DNA from: Crocinitomicaceae bacterium
GTDB taxonomy: Bacteria; Bacteroidota; Bacteroidia; Flavobacteriales_D; Crocinitomicaceae
Length of the DNA stretch: 64,000 bases
Assembly (NCBI GenBank): GCA_030830785.1
Contig: JAURMI010000015.1
Coordinates: forward strand, 29,063-93,062
Direction of reading: 5' to 3'
The position numbers were made by a program, and so were the translations under genes. Below, in pieces: positions 25,914 through 33,899 of this stretch (positions are counted from its first letter, which is position 1; every line of letters begins with the position of its first letter). The notes beneath the pieces were generated by a model. It saw nothing but the letters and a program-made list of their open reading frames with translations. It searched no databases and had not been told where the DNA came from.

Positions 25914-26512
25914 AAAATGAGCACTTGTCAGATAAGGCCAAACAAGATTTAATTTTGGTAGATTCGGCCCGTTCAGGAAGTCAAGTGGCTTATGCTGAAT
26001 TAATGGAGCGCTATCGCGATTCAATATATTTTATGATGCTAAAAATGGTTAAAAATGCCGACGATGCCGACGATTTAACCATCGAAGCGTTTGGCAAGGC
26101 ATTTGCAAGACTTGATCAGTATTCTCCTAGTTTTGCCTTTAGCACTTGGCTTTTTAAAATTGCTTCTAATAATTGTATCGATTTTATACGTAAAAAGAGA
26201 ATAGAAATTACATCCATTGATCGTGGCATCACAACAAGTGACGGTGAAAGAATGCAGATAGATGCAAAGGCCCAAACGCTCAATCCTGAGGAAAGTATAA
26301 TGCAGCGGCAACGCTTTGTGCATATGCGGCTTTTAGTAAGTAAGCTTAAACCCAAATACAGAGAACTGGTAGAAAAACGCTACTTCGAAGAAAAAAGCTA
26401 CGAAGAAATAGCAGAGGAGCTCAACTTGCCGCTTGGCACGGTAAAAGCACAATTGTTTCGCGCCAGAGATTTTTTAGCCGCCATGATGCAACAGACCAAA
26501 GACAGCATTTAA
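25907..26512 (+). CDS. ECF-type RNA polymerase sigma factor
   Basis: A 201-residue sigma-70 family protein with regions 2 and 4 only. Region 2 is the ELMERYRDSIYFMMLKMV... DDLTIEAFGKAFARLDQY... FSTWLFKIASNNCIDFIRKKR stretch (residues about 25-100), and region 4 is LKPKYRELVEKRYFEEKSYEEIAEELNLPLGTVKAQLFRAR, with the helix-turn-helix. No anti-sigma gene is next to it; upstream is the glycosyltransferase (7-base overlap) and downstream rsmG (one shared base). Some Bacteroidota ECF factors of this sort act without a linked anti-sigma. Its targets cannot be inferred. Confidence 0.92.
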   Translation: MVENEHLSDKAKQDLILVDSARSGSQVAYAELMERYRDSIYFMMLKMVKNADDADDLTIEAFGKAFARLDQYSPSFAFSTWLFKIASNNCIDFIRKKRIEITSIDRGITTSDGERMQIDAKAQTLNPEESIMQRQRFVHMRLLVSKLKPKYRELVEKRYFEEKSYEEIAEELNLPLGTVKAQLFRARDFLAAMMQQTKDSI

Positions 26513-27138
26513 TGGACTGCATTACATCGTACTTTGCAAACTTAAATGCGCTTCAAATTAAACAGTTTAAATCCTTAGAGGGGTTGTATTTAAATTGGAA
26601 TGCACAAATCAATGTAATTTCGAGAAAAGATACAGATCACTTTTATCAAAGGCACGTTTTGCATTCTTTGGCCATTTCAAAAATTGTTACTTTTCAATCA
26701 GGTACAAAAATTCTAGACATAGGAACCGGCGGAGGATTTCCGGGTATTCCTTTGGCTATTTTATTTCCGGAAGTAGAATTTCATTTGGTTGATTCAATCG
26801 GGAAAAAAATAAAAGTAGTTCAAGAAATTGGTAAAGCACTAGGTCTAAAAAATATCAAAACTAGTCATGCACGTGCAGAAACCATCCAAGGAAAATATGA
26901 TTTTATCGTGAGCCGAGCGGTAACACAAATGCCTATCTTTATTAATTGGGTAAAGGGGAAAACGCTTTTGCGAAACAGGCACGAATTGAAAAATGGAATT
27001 CTTTATCTTAAAGGTGGAAACCTAGACGAGGAATTGTCAACACTTGATTTTCCGTATAAAGAATATTCAATTTCGAATTATTTTAAAGAAGATTTCTTTG
27101 AAACTAAAAAGGTGGTTTACGTTCAGCTCGTTCAATAA
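26512..27138 (+). CDS. rsmG: 16S rRNA (guanine-527 N7)-methyltransferase
   Basis: Methylates G527 of 16S rRNA with S-adenosylmethionine (formerly gidB). The SAM-binding motif is KILDIGTGGGFPGIPLAILFP, followed by FHLVDSIGKKIKVVQEI and FIVSRAVTQMP. LNWNAQINVISRKD near residue 30 is the family N-terminal mark. The 208-residue length is normal. The gene starts within the stop of the sigma factor gene (TAATG), and the convergent ispF gene ends on the next base after its stop codon. Confidence 0.94.
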   Translation: MDCITSYFANLNALQIKQFKSLEGLYLNWNAQINVISRKDTDHFYQRHVLHSLAISKIVTFQSGTKILDIGTGGGFPGIPLAILFPEVEFHLVDSIGKKIKVVQEIGKALGLKNIKTSHARAETIQGKYDFIVSRAVTQMPIFINWVKGKTLLRNRHELKNGILYLKGGNLDEELSTLDFPYKEYSISNYFKEDFFETKKVVYVQLVQ

Positions 27139-27630
27139 TTATAGTTGATATAATAGAACAGTAGCGTAGGCTTTTATGGCTTTTTTTTCTCCAAAAGAAT
27201 CCACCTTTTCATGCGTAGTTGCTTTAATGCTTATTTCTTCGGGCGATAATTTTAGGATTTCACCCATAATCATTTGCATCTTTTCAATGTGCGGATTGAC
27301 TTTAGGTGCTTCAAGAATAACTGTTGCATCTAGATTTATAATTCCGAAACCCTTCGTTTGGACCATCTCATGGACTTTTTTAAGAAGAATTTTTGAATCT
27401 ATACCTTTAAATTGTGGATCCTCATCAGAAAAATGGTATCCAATATCGCGAAGTGAAAGAGCGCCAAGTAAGGCATCACATATTGCATGAATTAATACAT
27501 CGGCATCAGAATGCCCGACAGCACCAAATGAACTTGGTATTTGTATACCACCTAACCACAATGGGTAGCCTTCTTGCAAACGATGAACATCCACTCCAAA
27601 TCCTATACGTAAATTTGGTTTTTTTTGCAT
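27139..27630 (-). CDS. ispF: 2-C-methyl-D-erythritol 2,4-cyclodiphosphate synthase
   Basis: Closes the cyclic diphosphate in the non-mevalonate isoprenoid pathway. Zn ligands DVH (FGVDVHRLQEG) and the later His in VGHSDADVLIHAICDALLGA are present, as are the DIGYHFSDEDPQFKGIDS substrate motif and the C-terminal IKATTHEKVDSFGEKKAI. The ORF track uses a GTG at 27642 that overlaps porV; I chose the ATG at 27630, which gives 163 residues and begins just after the porV stop, as expected for a co-transcribed gene. It would supply precursor for the polyprenyl synthase at 7975. Confidence 0.95.
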   Translation of the reverse strand: MQKKPNLRIGFGVDVHRLQEGYPLWLGGIQIPSSFGAVGHSDADVLIHAICDALLGALSLRDIGYHFSDEDPQFKGIDSKILLKKVHEMVQTKGFGIINLDATVILEAPKVNPHIEKMQMIMGEILKLSPEEISIKATTHEKVDSFGEKKAIKAYATVLLYQL

Positions 27631-27631
27631 T

Positions 27632-28894
27632 CTACTCAGCACCTAAATTAAGTCGCAATGTGAAGCGTAGGGTGTTTGCCAATGGGCTCTGACGGCCATT
27701 CAAGGAAGCCAAATAAGAAAAATCTATAGCAAACATATTGTATTTTAAGGATGCGCCTAAATTTAAAAATTGTCGGTTCCCTTTGTTCTTATTTTCATAA
27801 AATACTCCTCCACGTAAGGCCAACACATCGCTATACCACCATTCTGCACCTGCTGCGATATTAATTTCTGCTAATTCTTCTTTAAGACGCGTGCCTTTAA
27901 CTATTTGATAACTTCCATCTGTATTCTCAATATAATCGCCGTTTTCGTCTAAGGCTAAGACGCCGGGAGCATCATAAAATGATTGCAACATCGATGTTAT
28001 GATTCCTACATCACCATTCATGCCAGCAAGCATGACGTAATTGCCATCTATTAACTTATAGATAGCTGGTGTTGGGACCAAAAGTCTTTGTAAATCCAAT
28101 GAAAAAGTAACTTTATTATACTCATCAAATTCTGCAAGAAAACTATTGCCAATTTTGAGATTCATTGGTATGAAATCGCGTCGTGATAATTCTGAATAAG
28201 ATACCTTGTTACCTATATTGTTTATAGTTAGGCCAAAAGTATAGGTACCATCAGTATTTCCAATTTTTGCGTCGTCATTAAAGTAACTAAACGATAAGTC
28301 TGCAGCACCCACAACGCCTGGTTTTGTATTAACTCCTGCTACTGTGAGGCCACCCGTTAAATTTGAATAGGCAAACTTCCCGTTTACTCCAATACTAAAA
28401 CGATTTGCTAATTTAAATGCATAAGCTCCAACCAATTCAAACTCGCTTGGTTTATCATCGCGAAGTATATCGCCATTTATATCTGTAAATGTGATTTCTC
28501 CTAGGCTAAAATATCGCAAAGATCCACCTATGGAATGCACCTTATTAAGTTGTCTGTAGCCCGCTAGATAGGATAGATGGATATCATTGGTCAGCTGGCG
28601 CAACCACGGTGTATAGGAAAGGCTTACTTCAGATTTTTGTTTTGCAAAACTCAGTAGAGAAGTGTTCCAATAAATAGAAGTTGAACTCGCGCTGAGCGCA
28701 GTACCTGCATCACCCATACCTCCAGCTCTTGAATCTGGGGTAATGGCCATAAATGGCAGCGAAGTGGTAATTGTATTTAATTGAAGATTATTTTGAGTTA
28801 CCCCTGACCCTCCCGTAGGTTGGGCAATGACCATTTGGAATAATCCAAGGAAAAGCAAAAGGGTTAAATATCTAGGAATTCTATGTATTTTCAT
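27632..28894 (-). CDS. porV: T9SS outer-membrane protein PorV
   Basis: PorV (also LptO) is an outer-membrane beta-barrel that receives T9SS cargo from the secretion pore and hands it to the PorU sortase. The protein is 420 residues with a signal peptide (ending near MVIAQ), followed by the diagnostic PFMAITPDSRAGGMGDAGTALSASSTSIYWN, which opens the FadL-like barrel. The C-terminus ends LRFTLRLNLG with alternating hydrophobics. It sits 24 bases downstream of porU on the same strand, the arrangement known from other Bacteroidota such as Flavobacterium, and leads directly into ispF. Confidence 0.94.
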   Translation of the reverse strand: MKIHRIPRYLTLLLFLGLFQMVIAQPTGGSGVTQNNLQLNTITTSLPFMAITPDSRAGGMGDAGTALSASSTSIYWNTSLLSFAKQKSEVSLSYTPWLRQLTNDIHLSYLAGYRQLNKVHSIGGSLRYFSLGEITFTDINGDILRDDKPSEFELVGAYAFKLANRFSIGVNGKFAYSNLTGGLTVAGVNTKPGVVGAADLSFSYFNDDAKIGNTDGTYTFGLTINNIGNKVSYSELSRRDFIPMNLKIGNSFLAEFDEYNKVTFSLDLQRLLVPTPAIYKLIDGNYVMLAGMNGDVGIITSMLQSFYDAPGVLALDENGDYIENTDGSYQIVKGTRLKEELAEINIAAGAEWWYSDVLALRGGVFYENKNKGNRQFLNLGASLKYNMFAIDFSYLASLNGRQSPLANTLRFTLRLNLGAE

Positions 28895-28918
28895 TCGGTG
28901 CGTAAAGATAGGGAAATT

Positions 28919-31900
28919 CTATTTTAAGATTACAAGTTTTTGAGTTTGATCTGCGTAAGCACCATCAGGTGTTTGTATACTCAACCTATATAAATAAGTC
29001 CCACGCGCCAATTGATCTCCAAAATCATCGAGTCCGTCCCAAAATAGCCCTGAAACCCTGAATCCTTCAGTTGGCCTTTGTTCATTTATTGTTTTGACTA
29101 GACGTCCAGAAATGGTGAAAATTTGTATCTGAACATCGAGTGTGGAACAGGACTGGTTGTGTTCAAACATAAATTCAGTTCTCGAAGTAAATGGGTTGGG
29201 ATAATTTAGCACGTGTTCTAGTATAGGCGCCTCTTTGGACTGAACGACAAAATTTATTGCCGATAAGGATGAATTATTATTCACATCCCAAACCTTCAAT
29301 GAAATGGTATGCTGTCCTGGACTTAAACCTTGAAATTGATAACGCACCTCTCCAGATTGATATGAATCTAAATTGGCTGAATAAAAATCATTGAGAACAA
29401 TTGGTTGAGCTGTTTGATTGTCCAATATAGCAACAATATCATGTCCAATTCCATTGCCCACAGTATTAATACCATTTGCATCAGAAACCTTAGCAAGTAA
29501 GACCGGATTTTCATCTGTAATGGACCCGTCGACAAAACCTTCTTGATTCATATACAATTCTACAAGTGGGCCTTGGTCATCATCAACACCATTGGGGTCA
29601 ATGCCACCGACATAAAATAAGGTATCGTACCCTGTCGCATCAAACTGCGCATTAAACCCATAATAAGAGATTTTTCCAAAATCAATGGCTAGTGAAATAT
29701 CTTTTGGAACAATAAATTCAAAATCAAAAAAGCCGTCTGTTATACTACTTTGACCGCGGTATATGCGATTTGTTTGTTGTTCATAGGCAATGATTGGAGA
29801 TGCTTCATCTTGTCCTAGTGTAGTTTGAATTTTTCGTTTGTCGAAAATTGTTGGTGTAAGTTTTCCATTCCAACTGTTTAGAATATTACCATTATAATCT
29901 TCGACATGTCCTTTTATACGCACTTTGCTTAAGGCTTTAAGCGTGTCTAATTGCTGACTAGAGCTGAGCCCGTTGATAGAATCGGTAACAATTCGATATC
30001 GAGGTAGTGCCAAGCGCAGTGCAGGATCGCCAATTAGCGTAAAACTTCGTTTGTTGGAAGAACTTACCGATGCTGCATTTTTTGTACGTCGGGCAATCTC
30101 ACCAAATTCATAAGCAGCGCCATCACCATATCGATTAAAAATGCGCTCACTCAACTTAAGCCCTATATTGCTATTGACTCCAAAGTAAACCGAACGGGTT
30201 GTAGTGAGCATGGCAATAGCACCACCTGTTGGGTTTAGAAAAGCCCATTCACCAGCAGAAACCCTTTTGGGGTCATCAAATCGCGTAAATTCACAAGTTG
30301 CAGAAATGAATAAATGAAGTGCATGAATATTTGACCATTCATTAATTTGGTCTATCCCAACAACGCGTTCCTCAGCTAACCCGACTTCTCCACCATGACC
30401 TATGTAATTGGCAACCAATACTCCGCGTTGGATTCCCGCATCAATAGCATTAACCATTTCTGGAAAACGTTCTCCTCCAGCAGTCACCACTTTTGGAAAA
30501 GCATCCATGTACAATTTATTATAATTAATTTCAGGGTTCAGCCACTGAGTGACCTGGTATTGCGGTTCGGCATCCGTATTGATAAAATAGCCTCCCTCTC
30601 GATTATCAGTCATAACCATATACTGATTGCGCCAATCTCCAAAAGTCTTATCAGACTGGGTTCCCATACAACATGAATTTCCTGGCGGATAGAAATCTGA
30701 ACCATTATTCATGTAATGTTCAATTTTATCGACCATTTGTTTGGCTTGTAGGTTGCTACTCACAATTAATCGTCCAACCCCTATATCCATCATATCGGCT
30801 GCACTAATGGCCTCGGCGTCATCTAGCATGGCAAAGAAATCATCGACAACCATGGCATCGATCATACTCTCGCTGTTTGGCATTTGGTAAGTAACAATAA
30901 AATTATTGTTGTTTGGCAACCTATTTTTTGGATCATAAGTGCCGTCTCCAAATAAAAGTAAATACTTTGGCTTTGCATTTGGGTCGTTTTGCATTGCTCT
31001 ATCGTAAAACATTTTTGCAAATCGACGAATGGCACCCGGATCTTGCATTCCCGAACTAAACTCATTATAAACAGCCTGAACATCTACAACATGAACACTC
31101 AAACCACTTTGACGATGAAGATCAGCTAGCCGATTAGCCTGAGCAGAAAAATCTGGATGTGTCACAATTAAATAATCGACCAAAGCCAAATTATGCAGGT
31201 CTTGAAACTGAACAGATCCAACCCTTTGAGGTGTAAAGAAAGAAGCCCCACTGGCCAGTACAAATTCTTTATAACCCGCATTGGTTTTAAAAAATGTTTC
31301 ACCGTTTTCATTCTGGATTGCAAGTTCTTGAGGCACATGTTTGTTAGAAACATCCCAAATAAATGCATTAGAATTGAGATTATTTAATTTATAAGTAGCC
31401 AAAACAGCTTGTCCTGACCAGTCTGCAACTCTGAAATTCATTTGACTTGCTGTTAAAGTCAGGTTGCGTTTAGTTTGAATTAATATTCTGTCGAGATAAG
31501 TTATCACATTTGGATTGAGTCGATTGATGGTCAAATTCAAATTAAGCGAACTAGAAGGAATAGAATCTATACAATTCAATGTCCCCCTTTGATAATATGA
31601 ACCCGAATGAGGCATCGTCATTTGACCAATTGTCTGGCCACCTTTTTTAAGTAAAATCTGATTTCCAGTTGTCCGGGCATTGGAGGCATAGGTAACTTGA
31701 ATGCGAAGCGGATCACCGCTTAAATTGGGAATGTTGAAATTAAAATCCTGACTTAAATTGACATCAAATTCTTCACCATACCAACGCTGACCACCCCATG
31801 CTAAATTTTCCAAATCATTTTCATAAATATCGCGATAATCATAGGCTTCAATCATAGTATCGGCAGGCGATTGATTTGGACCGCTATTTAAAATTCTTAA

Positions 31901-32746
31901 CGGAGCCACATCCGAACCAATGTAGATATAATAATATGATTTATCGCTGTAAGGATGACGCACTTGATTATATTGGTTGCCACCTATAAGCTCCCAGCGG
32001 TGCGGGCCCCAGCCATAGAAAAGAATATAGTCATTGTCATCAAATTGACCATCTGATTCACCTACAATATGGATTGCATTCTGTGCCAAATCATCAGTGA
32101 TTTCAATAGAATTTAATTCTGGTATTACGCCCTCTCCATTCCCAAAAATATGGATATGCGCAGGATCTAAACTCGAGGTATTGAAACCGCAATCATTCAA
32201 AAAATTTTTATCGATTTTATAAATTCCATCTTGGCTTAGGGCAATTCTGTACCAACTGCCACTAGTGCTCCCAAGAATCGAATTAGTGACATAATCTTTT
32301 GTTACTTGGTTTTCTCGATTAATTAGCCTGTAGCTCAACTGTGTCAATCGTTCAAATTGTCCTTCTATTTTTCTGATGGGGAGAACGTAAATCGATATGA
32401 AGGCTTGACCTGCGTCTGAAACCACCTTAGCATCGACACCTGCAATCGAATCAAAAAATACACCGAGTTTATCATAGATTATTTGCTGTTCCTTTGGCAC
32501 GCTTTGGTAAGACATCGATAGAATTTCGATGTCCTGACTTAGTAGATTGTGTTTGTTTTTTAAAGCAAAAAATGGCCTTCCATTATCTAATCCAAAACCA
32601 TTCACTGTTTGGATATTAAAAGATTGGCCATCGATGTGAACTTGCTCTATTCCACTCCAATCTAATTGTATGCTTTGAACCTGTCCAAAAAGAGCTGATA
32701 CCCACAATAAAGTGAACCAAAGAACTATTTGATTGAAATATTTCAT
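28919..32746 (-). CDS. porU: T9SS sortase PorU (C25 gingipain-like peptidase)
   Basis: PorU removes C-terminal sorting domains from secreted proteins and helps attach them to surface glycolipid. This 1275-residue protein has a signal peptide (residues 1-22), a long N-terminal beta-rich pro region, then a C25 peptidase domain (about residues 540-930). The catalytic dyad is visible as NYIGHGGE (His near residue 783) and ISATCEFTRFD (Cys near residue 817). The end is itself a FlgD-like/type A sorting domain: NYPNPFTSRTEF, FTISGRLVK, DDFGDQLARGTYLYRL and TQKLVILK. It is upstream of porV and divergent from sprF, sharing a 124-base promoter region. Confidence 0.94.
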   Translation of the reverse strand: MKYFNQIVLWFTLLWVSALFGQVQSIQLDWSGIEQVHIDGQSFNIQTVNGFGLDNGRPFFALKNKHNLLSQDIEILSMSYQSVPKEQQIIYDKLGVFFDSIAGVDAKVVSDAGQAFISIYVLPIRKIEGQFERLTQLSYRLINRENQVTKDYVTNSILGSTSGSWYRIALSQDGIYKIDKNFLNDCGFNTSSLDPAHIHIFGNGEGVIPELNSIEITDDLAQNAIHIVGESDGQFDDNDYILFYGWGPHRWELIGGNQYNQVRHPYSDKSYYYIYIGSDVAPLRILNSGPNQSPADTMIEAYDYRDIYENDLENLAWGGQRWYGEEFDVNLSQDFNFNIPNLSGDPLRIQVTYASNARTTGNQILLKKGGQTIGQMTMPHSGSYYQRGTLNCIDSIPSSSLNLNLTINRLNPNVITYLDRILIQTKRNLTLTASQMNFRVADWSGQAVLATYKLNNLNSNAFIWDVSNKHVPQELAIQNENGETFFKTNAGYKEFVLASGASFFTPQRVGSVQFQDLHNLALVDYLIVTHPDFSAQANRLADLHRQSGLSVHVVDVQAVYNEFSSGMQDPGAIRRFAKMFYDRAMQNDPNAKPKYLLLFGDGTYDPKNRLPNNNNFIVTYQMPNSESMIDAMVVDDFFAMLDDAEAISAADMMDIGVGRLIVSSNLQAKQMVDKIEHYMNNGSDFYPPGNSCCMGTQSDKTFGDWRNQYMVMTDNREGGYFINTDAEPQYQVTQWLNPEINYNKLYMDAFPKVVTAGGERFPEMVNAIDAGIQRGVLVANYIGHGGEVGLAEERVVGIDQINEWSNIHALHLFISATCEFTRFDDPKRVSAGEWAFLNPTGGAIAMLTTTRSVYFGVNSNIGLKLSERIFNRYGDGAAYEFGEIARRTKNAASVSSSNKRSFTLIGDPALRLALPRYRIVTDSINGLSSSQQLDTLKALSKVRIKGHVEDYNGNILNSWNGKLTPTIFDKRKIQTTLGQDEASPIIAYEQQTNRIYRGQSSITDGFFDFEFIVPKDISLAIDFGKISYYGFNAQFDATGYDTLFYVGGIDPNGVDDDQGPLVELYMNQEGFVDGSITDENPVLLAKVSDANGINTVGNGIGHDIVAILDNQTAQPIVLNDFYSANLDSYQSGEVRYQFQGLSPGQHTISLKVWDVNNNSSLSAINFVVQSKEAPILEHVLNYPNPFTSRTEFMFEHNQSCSTLDVQIQIFTISGRLVKTINEQRPTEGFRVSGLFWDGLDDFGDQLARGTYLYRLSIQTPDGAYADQTQKLVILK

Positions 32747-32870
32747 AAAACTTAGTGTTTTTAGGCTTAGAAAAACGACAATTTATTTATTTTATTTGAA
32801 TAAATATTCGATATTTGTAACCTTTGAAACCTGAATAACGTTAAGATTGTTCGTGCTAAAACCAACTTTC

Positions 32871-33851
32871 GTGAATATAGTTAAAACACTTCTAGTTGCT
32901 AATTTGAGTCTCATCTCTCTGATAATGAGCAATATAACATGGTCTCAAGACCCTACTTTTACGCAATTCTATTCCAATCCATCCTATCTAAATCCTGCAT
33001 TAGCTGGGTCTTCTGGGTGTCCTAGAGTTTCGCTTAATTATCGCAACGAATGGCCACAATTAACTGGCAATTATGTCACTTATGCTGCGGCCTATGATAC
33101 TTATGCGAAAAATATTTCTGGTGGTTTTGGATTATTGGCCATGCACGACATGCAGGGTCAAGGGACAATTCAGACGACCATGATTGGTGGAATTTATTCA
33201 TACAATTTGAAAGTTAATCGGAAATTTTCAATGATGTTTGGTGGGCGCGCTGCCTATTTTCAAAAATTCTTAGATTGGGACAAATTAACCTTCGGAGATA
33301 TGATTGATCCGCGTAGAGGATTTATTTACCAAACTGGAGATGTACCTCGAGGCAATGGCCGTCGGGGATTTTTTGATGTGAGTTTTGGAGCAGTTGGTTT
33401 CACCAAGAATTTTTACGTCGGTGTTGCAGCCCATCACCTTAATCGTCCTGATGAATCCATGATTTTAGGAAATTCGCCACTACCAGTGCGTTTCACTGGC
33501 CACATTGGGTCAAATATTAAGATAGGTCAGAGAGGTCGTTATTCGAGCTCCACTTTTCTATCGCCAAATATTATCTATCAGTACCAAAATGGTTTTCAAG
33601 AACTCAATATTGGCACTTATCTGAAATATGAAAACTTTACAATTGGTGCTTGGTACCGCAACCGCGATGCCTTTATTTTAACTGTTGGTATCAATACTGA
33701 TAAATTTAAAATTGGTTACAGCTATGATTTAACTGTATCTAAACTTGGAAATGGTGTTTCAGGAGGATCGCATGAGGTCTCAATGGGCATCAATTTGAAA
33801 TGTAAGAAAAAACCAAAAAACTTTAGAAAGACATCGTGTCCGTCTTTTTAA
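32871..33851 (+). CDS. PorP/SprF-family type IX secretion membrane protein
   Basis: An outer-membrane protein of the PorP/SprF family, barrels tied to T9SS and often to export of one partner adhesin. After the signal peptide comes the typical QDPTFTQFYSNPSYLNPALAGS. Next come YRNEWP and YVTYAAAYD, as in other members, and the barrel ends SMGINLKCKKK. No ATG fits: the track start is a TTG at 32847, with GTG at 32853 and GTG at 32871. I chose 32871 since it gives a compact signal peptide MNIVKTLLVANLSLISL. It is followed after 48 bases by gldJ and is divergent from porU. No large SprB-like adhesin gene is near. Confidence 0.88.
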   Translation: MNIVKTLLVANLSLISLIMSNITWSQDPTFTQFYSNPSYLNPALAGSSGCPRVSLNYRNEWPQLTGNYVTYAAAYDTYAKNISGGFGLLAMHDMQGQGTIQTTMIGGIYSYNLKVNRKFSMMFGGRAAYFQKFLDWDKLTFGDMIDPRRGFIYQTGDVPRGNGRRGFFDVSFGAVGFTKNFYVGVAAHHLNRPDESMILGNSPLPVRFTGHIGSNIKIGQRGRYSSSTFLSPNIIYQYQNGFQELNIGTYLKYENFTIGAWYRNRDAFILTVGINTDKFKIGYSYDLTVSKLGNGVSGGSHEVSMGINLKCKKKPKNFRKTSCPSF

Positions 33852-33899
33852 TTGTAACTTTTAGATTAAATTGAACTTTACGTTATAAACGCAACACAT